A stretch of DNA of 43,266 nucleotides from UBA1672 sp023140905 (GTDB lineage Bacteria > Pseudomonadota > Alphaproteobacteria > Micavibrionales > Micavibrionaceae). Every line of letters begins with the position of its first letter. Position 1 is the first letter of the stretch. Both the position numbers and the translations under genes were made by a program. Where the stretch lies: NCBI GenBank assembly GCA_030636745.1, contig DAOVWH010000001.1, forward strand, positions 1-43,266, read 5' to 3'. The notes beneath the pieces are model-generated. The model was not told the origin of the DNA. It did not search any database and saw only the letters and a list, made by a program, of their open reading frames with translations. This document shows, in pieces, positions 1-7,136 of this stretch.

Positions 1-118
1 AAAAAGTAATCAAACACTTGCCATTTTTGCCGATAACAAGTAAGAATATGCACGTCTTTTAAAGGCTTATAGGGGTATAGCTCAGTTGGTAGAGCAACGG
101 ATTCCAAAACCGAAGGTC
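1..118 (+). repeat. Inverted repeat copy 1 (tRNA-Trp promoter plus 5' two thirds of tRNA)
   Basis: This block matches the reverse complement of 3105-3222 over its whole length. The first 26 bases are identical, the promoter elements are conserved, and the tRNA part differs at about 5 of 48 positions. Similarity stops at the T arm of the tRNA. Because the match begins at the first base of the window, the repeat may extend further left. It flanks, together with the other copy, the DUF2339 gene in inverted orientation. Confidence 0.85.
18..46 (+). promoter_or_regulatory. Promoter of the decayed tRNA-Trp copy
   Basis: TTGCCA at 18-23 and TAAGAA at 41-46 are separated by 17 bases, a normal sigma-70-type spacing. 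Exactly the same boxes and spacing precede the intact tRNA-Trp (3177-3205, minus strand), while the spacer between them has drifted. That pattern of conservation supports promoter function. Confidence 0.55.
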
Positions 119-137
119 TGTTTTGTGAATTCCCCTG
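71..137 (+). pseudogene. Decayed tRNA-Trp (CCA) copy, T arm deleted
   Basis: The acceptor 5' strand, D arm (GCTCAGTTGGTAGAGC) and an anticodon loop with CCA are present. The T arm is missing: after position 118 the sequence no longer matches tRNA and no TTC loop is seen. A residual acceptor pairing remains between AGGGG at 71-75 and CCCCT at 132-136, but no CCA end follows. The anticodon stem ACGGA/ACCGA has A-A mismatches at both ends. The intact gene at 3077-3152 shows what was lost. It is probably non-functional as a tRNA, though its promoter looks intact. Confidence 0.75.
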
Positions 138-265
138 ATATGAATTCCTCATATCCCTTACCCCACAACATTTTCCATGAATTGATTGCTACTGTTATGA
201 TCGCTTTTTTGCGCCTGCTTTTTGCCCGCGGGTAACGCAGGGGTAACGAGATGGGGTTTTTGGTG

Positions 266-2971
266 TTATTTATTGAGCTTTCCCGTTTTGTCTGTAAACA
301 CAAAGCGAGTGTAGAAAAAGCTTAAACCCAATAACGATAGCCCAAGGCCAAGGAAAGAGAAGACACGAAATAGTCCTTCCAGCTCTGATGCATCGTGGAG
401 AAACACTTTTCCTACAGTCAAGATCATGATGGCCAAAGAAGCATAGCGGATCATCTTGTCTTTCTTCCATACACCTAGTCCAAGCAGGCAAAGTCCTAGT
501 AACAGCCAAGCCACAGAATATGCGTAAGTTTCTGCATTGCTTGTCACTCCGACATCTAGGTATGCACCGTGGAAGATGAACCTGATATTCAGACTGAGCC
601 ATGTAAAAACGAACAGCAAAATAGATAGGCCAGAATAATTACATATTTTTTTCATGTTGGTATATGAAAGCTCTTTATTGGCAAACCATGCCCACAGAAT
701 TGGGACACCGAAAGCCAAAGCAAGTTCATTTGCAAGGAAGATGCCGCGTATTTCCTGATGCGTCCAAAGCGGATTATGCATGATGATATCAAAATAGATA
801 ACGCGGAATAAAGCCACAACGCAAAGACCTGCACCTCCCCATGAGAAGGCAATTCTTTCAAAACGTCGCCCTGCATAAAGGCAGGCAATGCCATAGACAA
901 ACAAGATATTCGTCATGATATTGCGTTCAAAGAAGCTCGCATTTTTGAACATAACCTCATCTGCTGCATGAAAAGCATGGCGGTTGAGGTAATATCCCAT
1001 AACGGCAACTAGGCCTAAGCTGGCAAGCTCCAGAACGCGAACAAAACTGCCATCTTTGTCACGTCGCAAGAAGTAAGTTGCACCAATGAACATGGCTGCT
1101 GGCAAACCTAACTGGAATAGTGGCCAATCGACTATCGGCACAGAAGTTTGCAGTGGTAGCTTAATTTCAACAAGGCTGTAGGCAGTGAGCTGCACAAGTA
1201 AAAGAGCTTGCGGAATAAGTAAAAAGCCAAATACACCAGCAAGCATCATTGCTATTTGCCTCAGCGCTACAATAGGCACACGCGTTGCAACCCACGTTGT
1301 GGCTAAAACCTGTGTTGCGATAGCTACAGAAAGAAACTCGTATTTAAGTTCAATCGTCAGGGCAAGGGTAACAAAAGTTGTTACAAGCAATGATGAAATG
1401 CCCAAAACATTATCCTTCTCAGATGTTCCTTCTTCAAAAAAGGTTATTGATTTTTTAGTTATATGGATAAATAGCCCGGCAAGTACGAGCGCTATACTGC
1501 CCCAAAGGAAGAATATCTCTGTGTAGAAAAAAGGTACGTTTTCATAAAATGAAAGCGTGTCTGTAAATCTAACAGGAAGGTCTGTTTCTGGATTGAATTT
1601 ACTTAGTTTGAAGAAAGCGAGAAGATAGTAGCCAATCGCTGTGGCAGCGCTCAAACCAACCCAACGCGATGGCTCAGAGCTCTTCCATGTAATTAAGTAC
1701 GCACACCCCATATAAAGGGTCGCAAATATGCATAGAACAAGACCAAACTCATTGATACTTGGTCCACCCCAAGCCACTAACATAACGGCATTTACGGCCA
1801 TAAGAACCCAAGGCACGAACCCATATATACTGCTTTTGATATAGGCCATGATAATACCACCTAAGGCCAAAACACCAAAGAGTGCCCACTCCATAAAGCC
1901 AAAGCCGGAATGAGCGGTAATGGTTCCCATTAGGATGATAGCTCCGGCAAGGCTAAGGTAATTCAAAATATTACATTTGTTTATTGTGACGTCAGAAAAG
2001 GATGGATTCTCTTCAATATCATTACGTGAGCCGATGACAATGGTTCCACTAACTGCAAGTAGGAATAGTCCTACCCAAACCGTATCGCCGGGCACGAAAC
2101 TTTCTGCGATCCAGTAAACAACCCATAGAAAAGTGCCTATGACGGCTGGCAAAGAAAGCCCCCACCAACGCTTTTGCTTAATCACTGCCATCAGTCCGGC
2201 AAAAATAACATAGAGATATAAAAACAATATCGGAGTAGGAATATCACCGTTATGGGCTAGCAATGCGGGTGTTATAAAGCCAGCGACCAGACCGAGTAAT
2301 GCTATTGGAGCGCCATGACGCAGGGATAAATTAACAGCTATCCCCGTTACAACGGTCATCCCCGCTAATCCGGCTAAATTAGGCAAGAAGTGATAGAGAC
2401 TGGTGGCCGCAAATATAGAAACATATAACGTTGCTATACCAGCACCAGAAAGCGATTGCGCAATGCGCACACCATTTGCAATGTTACCCTTCTCCCTGAT
2501 CCAGCGAGCGGCGAAAAGAAATACGCAGCCCAATGTTCCGCCCATAAATACGCGCACAGCAGGATTGAGCAAACTATTATCAATCGAGTATTTAACTAGA
2601 TAAAATGCGCCAAGAGCCAATGCTATTCCACCAACCCAAACAGGAAGGCGCGCACCAATCTGTTGCTCAAAGTTGAATTTTGGTTTTGGCGCTAGGGCTG
2701 GTTTGATTATAGCTGGTTCAGGTCTACGAGCCTCTATGTATTTTTCAGGTAGTTCTTCTTGGATAGCTTCGGTCTCAGCTTTTGCCGCTATTGTTTGAGG
2801 TTGCAGCTCTTGGGGGCTTTCTCGCTCGCCTGAAAGCGCTTTGACCTTAGCTTTGAGAAGATCAACTTCCCGCCTTAATGAATAAAACCTGCTTCGATTG
2901 ACCCACGGAAGGATAATTGTTGTTGGAATAAGAAAAAGGAGGATGAGTCCAAGAAGGCCTATAATTTCCAT
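266..2971 (-). CDS. DUF2339 multi-pass membrane protein
   Basis: A 901-residue integral membrane protein of the DUF2339 family (large predicted inner-membrane proteins of unknown function in many Proteobacteria). An N-terminal membrane segment is followed by a charged, coiled-coil-like stretch and a Pro/Glu-rich linker to about residue 105. The family segment FEQQIGARLPVWVGGIALAL then leads into some two dozen hydrophobic helices running to the C terminus. The ATG at 2971 is preferred because AGGTG lies six bases upstream; an in-frame GTG at 2980 overlaps that ribosome site. The gene is alone in its transcription unit, about 100 bases downstream of tRNA-Trp on the same strand, and lies between inverted tRNA-Trp copies. 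Substrate or role cannot be deduced. Confidence 0.85.
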   Translation of the reverse strand: MEIIGLLGLILLFLIPTTIILPWVNRSRFYSLRREVDLLKAKVKALSGERESPQELQPQTIAAKAETEAIQEELPEKYIEARRPEPAIIKPALAPKPKFNFEQQIGARLPVWVGGIALALGAFYLVKYSIDNSLLNPAVRVFMGGTLGCVFLFAARWIREKGNIANGVRIAQSLSGAGIATLYVSIFAATSLYHFLPNLAGLAGMTVVTGIAVNLSLRHGAPIALLGLVAGFITPALLAHNGDIPTPILFLYLYVIFAGLMAVIKQKRWWGLSLPAVIGTFLWVVYWIAESFVPGDTVWVGLFLLAVSGTIVIGSRNDIEENPSFSDVTINKCNILNYLSLAGAIILMGTITAHSGFGFMEWALFGVLALGGIIMAYIKSSIYGFVPWVLMAVNAVMLVAWGGPSINEFGLVLCIFATLYMGCAYLITWKSSEPSRWVGLSAATAIGYYLLAFFKLSKFNPETDLPVRFTDTLSFYENVPFFYTEIFFLWGSIALVLAGLFIHITKKSITFFEEGTSEKDNVLGISSLLVTTFVTLALTIELKYEFLSVAIATQVLATTWVATRVPIVALRQIAMMLAGVFGFLLIPQALLLVQLTAYSLVEIKLPLQTSVPIVDWPLFQLGLPAAMFIGATYFLRRDKDGSFVRVLELASLGLVAVMGYYLNRHAFHAADEVMFKNASFFERNIMTNILFVYGIACLYAGRRFERIAFSWGGAGLCVVALFRVIYFDIIMHNPLWTHQEIRGIFLANELALAFGVPILWAWFANKELSYTNMKKICNYSGLSILLFVFTWLSLNIRFIFHGAYLDVGVTSNAETYAYSVAWLLLGLCLLGLGVWKKDKMIRYASLAIMILTVGKVFLHDASELEGLFRVFSFLGLGLSLLGLSFFYTRFVFTDKTGKLNK

Positions 2972-3076
2972 AAAAAACACCTGCTATTTGTAACTATCTT
3001 CACGAGAGAATATCCCGCACCAATAATAACTTACTGTTTTTTATGAGTATTACAAATACATATTTTCATGGAAAAA

Positions 3077-3152
3077 TGGCAGGGGCGCCAGGACTTGAAC
3101 CCGGGACCGCCGGATTTGGAATCCGATGCTCTACCAACTGAGCTACACCCCT
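3077..3152 (-). tRNA. tRNA-Trp (anticodon CCA)
   Basis: A 76-base cloverleaf read on the minus strand, with a 7-bp acceptor stem, D arm GCTCAGTTGGTAGAGC, anticodon loop TTCCAAA on stem TCGGA/TCCGG, a T arm with GGTTCAAGTCC, and an encoded CCA end. All stems pair. It is the only intact tRNA in the window and should supply tryptophan decoding of UGG. Confidence 0.95.
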
Positions 3153-3222
3153 ACGTGCCTTTGATAAGACGAGCTATTCTTACTTGTTCTTGAAGGAAAT
3201 GGCAAGTGTTTGATTACTTTTT
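3105..3222 (-). repeat. Inverted repeat copy 2 (tRNA-Trp promoter plus 5' part of tRNA)
   Basis: Reverse-complement partner of 1-118. It contains the 5' two thirds of the intact tRNA-Trp, its promoter and the last codons of the small ORF at 3214-3513. Confidence 0.85.
3177..3205 (-). promoter_or_regulatory. Promoter of tRNA-Trp
   Basis: On the minus strand TTGCCA (3205-3200) and TAAGAA (3182-3177) have a 17-base spacer and lie 25 bases before the tRNA 5' end. Both boxes are conserved in the decayed copy at the left end. Confidence 0.6.
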
Positions 3223-3513
3223 TGCTTGGCGTTTGTTCTCTATTAAGCGCGGTGTTTTTAAACTAATACCAACAGCATCACAAATCTTCTGTTTTTTACT
3301 TATATCTTGCATTGGCCTCATTTTAAGCCACCCACGAACTATTGATCGTAGCGCAGACATAGCAAGAAAATCTGTTTTACAATCATTTGCTATTTGCTTC
3401 AACTCTGTCAATGGGGTCTCTTTATAATGGTCTAACGATCCGGGTAACGATCCGGGTAACGCAGGAGTATTCGCCGCTACATAGAAAACCAAGGACAGGA
3501 AGATTGTGGCCAA
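3214..3513 (-). CDS. Small hypothetical protein with signal-like N terminus (possibly a remnant)
   Basis: An open frame of 99 codons with a TTG at 3513. The first 20 residues are hydrophobic and resemble a signal peptide or membrane anchor. They are followed by PALPGSLPGSLDHY, encoded by a 12-bp tandem repeat at 3433-3456, then a charged, probably helical part. No good ribosome binding site or ATG is visible, and the reading frame stays open only six codons further upstream, so the 5' end may have been lost. Its stop codon lies inside the inverted repeat that carries the tRNA-Trp promoter. I do not recognise a family. It lies between alaS and tRNA-Trp on the same strand. Confidence 0.35.
   Translation of the reverse strand: MATIFLSLVFYVAANTPALPGSLPGSLDHYKETPLTELKQIANDCKTDFLAMSALRSIVRGWLKMRPMQDISKKQKICDAVGISLKTPRLIENKRQAKK
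3433..3461. repeat. 12-bp tandem repeat (2.4 units)
   Basis: TAACGATCCGGG occurs at 3433-3444 and again at 3445-3456, followed by TAACG. It encodes the repeated GSLP of the small ORF. A related string, GGGTAACGCAGG followed by (A or G)GTA, is present both here (3454-3469) and near 230-246 beside the decayed tRNA copy. Confidence 0.7.
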
Positions 3514-3530
3514 GCGCAGCTTGAATTAGA

Positions 3531-3564
3531 GTGAAACCGCCTGCGTAAGCTGGCGGAGGTTCAC
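3531..3564 (-). terminator. Imperfect hairpin downstream of alaS
   Basis: Read in the alaS direction, GTGAACCTCCGCC can pair with GGCGGTTTCAC with a small internal loop. No clear run of T follows, so intrinsic termination is uncertain. Confidence 0.3.
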
Positions 3565-3569
3565 TTTGT

Positions 3570-6281
3570 TTAACCAGCCAATTTATTTTCAATTGCGGCT
3601 ACGGCTTTAGGAGCGGCAGATTCATCTGGGCCACCAGCCTGAGCCATATCAGGACGGCCTCCTCCTCCTTTTCCGCCTAGAGCTTCTGAGCCAACGCGCA
3701 CTAGATCAACCGCGCTCACTTTATCGGTTAAATCATCGGTAACCCCTACAACGATGGAGGCTTTGCCCTCTCCCGTTGCAATCAAAACAATCACACCAGA
3801 ACCAAGTTTGGCTTTTAGTTCATCGGCCATGGGTTTTAGATCTTTAGGCGGAATGCCTGAAAGGATGCGGCTGGTAAATTTTATGCCGTTGATCTCTTTA
3901 ATATCGTCATTGGAGGTATCAGATGTTCCACCACTCATAGCAACTTGTTTGCGGAGTTTTGATACTTCTTTTTCTAGACTCTTTCTTTCAGAGAGAAGTG
4001 CTTTTACGCGCTCTAATACATCGGCATGTGACGTTTTCAATACGCTAGCCGTGTCATGGAGACGTTGTTCCTGCTCATCCAGATAGGCTAGTGCATTTTC
4101 CCCTGTCACGGCCTCTATGCGGCGAATGCCTGAAGATAGTGCCCCTTCAGAAACAATCTTAAACAGGCCAATATCTCCAGTACGCTTTACGTGCGTTCCG
4201 CCGCATAGCTCAACTGAAAACGGCTTATTATCTTTATCCTGCCTGCCCATTGTAAGGACGCGCACTTCATCATCGTATTTTTCGCCAAACAGTGCCATAG
4301 CTCCGGTTTCGCGAGCATCTTCTATAGCCATAAGCCGTGTTTCCACCGGCGTATTGGCACGGATTTCCTCATTGACAATTCTCTCAACCTCCGCGATTTG
4401 CGCTTGTGTCATAGCCACGGGCTGGGAGATATCAAAGCGCGTACGATCAGCATCTTGCAAGGAACCTTTTTGTGAAACATGCTCGCCAAGTACGCGGCGC
4501 AATGCTTCGTGCATCAGGTGAGTGGCTGAATGGTTGGATTTAATTGCAGCGCGGCTCTCTGTGTCAACTTTCATTTGCAGGCTATGCCCTACTTTCATTC
4601 CTCCATATGCACATATTACATAATGCGCACTGAGAGAAGAGACATATTTTTTAGTATCAAAAACTGTTGCACAAACAGCATCTTCGCTTTCCCCTTCAAA
4701 ATCAAAAGCCTCACTTAATTCAGCTTGGTTAAGATCAATGTCCTTACCTAGCCAACCTTTATCGCCGACCTGCCCACCGCTTTCAGCGTAAAATGAGGAT
4801 TGGTTGGTTATGATGATACCATCTTCGCCCTGTTCCAATGTATCAACGCGTTTGCCATCTTTGACGATAGCCAAGACATTAGCTTCGGCGGTGTCTTTAT
4901 CGTATCCCAGAAAATCAGTTGGGCCGACTTCATCGAGAATATCAAACCAGAGTTTTTCGTTAGACGCATCGCCCGTGCCAGACCACGCCGCTCTTGCCTT
5001 TGCTTTTTGCTCTGCCATACAGGCATCAAATTTATCTGTGTCCACTTTGATATTTTTGGCGCGTAGAGCATCTTGCGTTAGATCAAGCGGGAAACCATAC
5101 GTATCATAGAGTTTAAAGGCGACATCACCGGGGAACTGCGCACCGGAAGCCACTTTCCCTGTATGTTCATCAAGCATTTTAAGTCCGCGATCCAGTGTGA
5201 CTTTAAAGCGTTTTTCTTCTGTCTCAAGGGTCTGTGTGATAAGCGCTTCAGCGCGTTTTAGCTCAGGATAAGCCTCGCCCATTTTGGCTTGTAGCGTCGG
5301 GAAGAGTTTGTACATTAACGGCTCTTTCGCGCCTAAAAGATGCGCGTGACGCATACCACGGCGCATAATCCGACGCAAAACATAACCGCGTCCTTCGTTT
5401 GACGGCATCACACCATCGGCCAGCAAAAAGGCTGATGCGCGGATGTGGTCGGCTATGACTTTGTGAGAAGCTGCCATATCGCCATCTGGTTCAACTCCGG
5501 TAAGATCAGCGCTGTGCTCGATAAGCGCGCGCATAATATCGATATCGTAGTTATTATTCGACCCCATTAAAGTAGCAGCTATGCGCTCCAATCCCATTCC
5601 TGTATCTACGCTTTGCGCAGGCAAATCTATACGTGTTTCGGGGTCTATTTGTTCATATTGCATAAAGACGTTGTTCCAGATCTCGATAAAGCGATCTCCA
5701 TCTTCTTCCGGTGAACCCGGAGGCCCGCCCCAGATGTGCTCTCCATGATCATAGAATATTTCGGTACAAGGGCCACATGGGCCGGTATCACCCATGCGCC
5801 AAAAGTTATCATCAGTTGGAATACGGATAATTTTGTAATCATCAAAGCCTGTGACTTTTTTCCAGATAGAGGCTGCTTCTTCATCGGTAGAGTGCACTGT
5901 CACGCAAAGCTTTTCAGGAGATAAGCCAAAGTTCTTAGTCACAAGCTCCCATGCAAAAGCAATTGCATCTTCTTTGAAATAATCACCAAAAGAGAAATTC
6001 CCCAGCATTTCAAAAAATGTATGGTGACGCGCTGTATAGCCGACATTTTCAAGGTCATTATGTTTTCCACCGGCACGTACGCATTTTTGCGAGGTGGTGG
6101 CTCGAGTATAATCACGTTTTTCCTTACCCGTAAACACATCTTTAAACTGCACCATCCCTGAATTAGTGAACATTAAAGTCGGATCATTATGCGGTACAAG
6201 GGATGAGGATTGTACAACCTCATGGCCTTTGCTTTTAAAGAAACCTAAATATTCGTTACGGATATCGTTGACTGTTTTCAT
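3570..6281 (-). CDS. alaS: Alanyl-tRNA synthetase
   Basis: Cytosolic class II aminoacyl-tRNA synthetase that charges tRNA-Ala. At 903 residues it is of normal full length. The N-terminal catalytic domain begins with the family motif around TMFTNSGMVQFKDVFTG. The editing domain carries the zinc-binding HSATH motif near residue 580 and CGGTHVKRTGD near 691. The C-terminal DHH-like C-Ala domain ends in the glycine-rich GGKGGGGRPDMAQAGG. The start ATG has only a weak ribosome site (GTGAAG). The gene is divergent from the hisN-like gene, with about 60 bases between the two starts to hold both promoters. Confidence 0.97.
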   Translation of the reverse strand: MKTVNDIRNEYLGFFKSKGHEVVQSSSLVPHNDPTLMFTNSGMVQFKDVFTGKEKRDYTRATTSQKCVRAGGKHNDLENVGYTARHHTFFEMLGNFSFGDYFKEDAIAFAWELVTKNFGLSPEKLCVTVHSTDEEAASIWKKVTGFDDYKIIRIPTDDNFWRMGDTGPCGPCTEIFYDHGEHIWGGPPGSPEEDGDRFIEIWNNVFMQYEQIDPETRIDLPAQSVDTGMGLERIAATLMGSNNNYDIDIMRALIEHSADLTGVEPDGDMAASHKVIADHIRASAFLLADGVMPSNEGRGYVLRRIMRRGMRHAHLLGAKEPLMYKLFPTLQAKMGEAYPELKRAEALITQTLETEEKRFKVTLDRGLKMLDEHTGKVASGAQFPGDVAFKLYDTYGFPLDLTQDALRAKNIKVDTDKFDACMAEQKAKARAAWSGTGDASNEKLWFDILDEVGPTDFLGYDKDTAEANVLAIVKDGKRVDTLEQGEDGIIITNQSSFYAESGGQVGDKGWLGKDIDLNQAELSEAFDFEGESEDAVCATVFDTKKYVSSLSAHYVICAYGGMKVGHSLQMKVDTESRAAIKSNHSATHLMHEALRRVLGEHVSQKGSLQDADRTRFDISQPVAMTQAQIAEVERIVNEEIRANTPVETRLMAIEDARETGAMALFGEKYDDEVRVLTMGRQDKDNKPFSVELCGGTHVKRTGDIGLFKIVSEGALSSGIRRIEAVTGENALAYLDEQEQRLHDTASVLKTSHADVLERVKALLSERKSLEKEVSKLRKQVAMSGGTSDTSNDDIKEINGIKFTSRILSGIPPKDLKPMADELKAKLGSGVIVLIATGEGKASIVVGVTDDLTDKVSAVDLVRVGSEALGGKGGGGRPDMAQAGGPDESAAPKAVAAIENKLAG

Positions 6282-6344
6282 CGCTTCACTTTACTATTTA
6301 TATTGTTATTGTTGTATCCGTATAAAATCTGGAAAGGTCTATTT

Positions 6345-7124
6345 ATGCAGGAATTTGTGGCGCTTGCCAATAGTATGGCTGATATTGCCGGTAAAATAAT
6401 TCAAAAATATTATCGTACCCCTATTGATATTGATCGCAAACGCGATGATTCTCCGGTAACAATTGTAGATCGTGAGGTTGAAACAGCTTTGTGGGACTTT
6501 ATTCAAAAGAAGCGGCCAAATGACAGTTTTCTTGGAGAAGAATATAGCCCTCATGAAGGTCAGAGTGGTTTAACATGGGTGATTGATCCTGTTGATGGAA
6601 CAAACAGTTTCATGGTTGGCCGCCCAACTTTTACTACTCTTATTGCTTTATGCGAAGATGGTATTCCGAAATTGGGGATTATCGATCAATCTATATTAAA
6701 AGAACGTTGGATTGGTGTGGATGGAAAACCAACGCTCTTTAATAAAAGGCCTGCTAAAACGCGGACATGTCCTGATTTCGATAATGCGGTGTTTGGAGCC
6801 ACAACGCCAACAATGTTCACTAATCTGGCAGATTATGGCTGTGCTTATGAAATCTTTGAGACAACAGGCAATAAATTTGTCTGGGGGGGAGATGGATATA
6901 TGTATGGCCTGTTAGCTAGTGGTCTGGTTGATGTTGTCTTTGAAGAAAACCTGAAACCACATGATTATTCCGCGCTTGTTCCTATTGTCAAAGGCGCTGG
7001 CGGACATATATCTGATTGGCGCGGTGACCCGCTAACATTGAACTCACCGGGTAAAGTTATTGCTGTGGGAGATCCAAAACTCTGGCCAATGGTAGAACGT
7101 ATTATAAGGAAGTCACCATATTAG
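6345..7124 (+). CDS. hisN: Inositol monophosphatase family, probable histidinol-phosphatase
   Basis: A 259-residue metal-dependent phosphatase of the inositol monophosphatase superfamily. Metal-binding motifs are GEE at 64-66, WVIDPVDGTNSF at 78-89 (Asp81 and Asp84 as ligands), and KPHDYSALVPIVKGAGG near the end. The WGGD-YMYGLLASG context and the KP-D-AL-PI string resemble HisN-type histidinol phosphatases, which dephosphorylate L-histidinol phosphate in histidine synthesis, more than inositol phosphatases. The ATG at 6345 is chosen because GGAAAGG lies seven bases before it; the frame is open further upstream without a better start. No other his gene is nearby, so the substrate is inferred from family resemblance only. 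Confidence 0.8.
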   Translation: MQEFVALANSMADIAGKIIQKYYRTPIDIDRKRDDSPVTIVDREVETALWDFIQKKRPNDSFLGEEYSPHEGQSGLTWVIDPVDGTNSFMVGRPTFTTLIALCEDGIPKLGIIDQSILKERWIGVDGKPTLFNKRPAKTRTCPDFDNAVFGATTPTMFTNLADYGCAYEIFETTGNKFVWGGDGYMYGLLASGLVDVVFEENLKPHDYSALVPIVKGAGGHISDWRGDPLTLNSPGKVIAVGDPKLWPMVERIIRKSPY

Positions 7125-7136
7125 AAGAAGAACGCT

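Noticed and set aside
82..303. 73-codon frame on the minus strand beside the decayed tRNA
   Set aside because: It runs antisense through the tRNA remnant, lacks a ribosome site and overlaps the DUF2339 3' end.
6281..6300. Sixth copy of the dispersed repeat at the alaS start (GTGAAGC)
   Set aside because: Only seven central bases agree; the flanks TATTCTTAA and TACT do not match.
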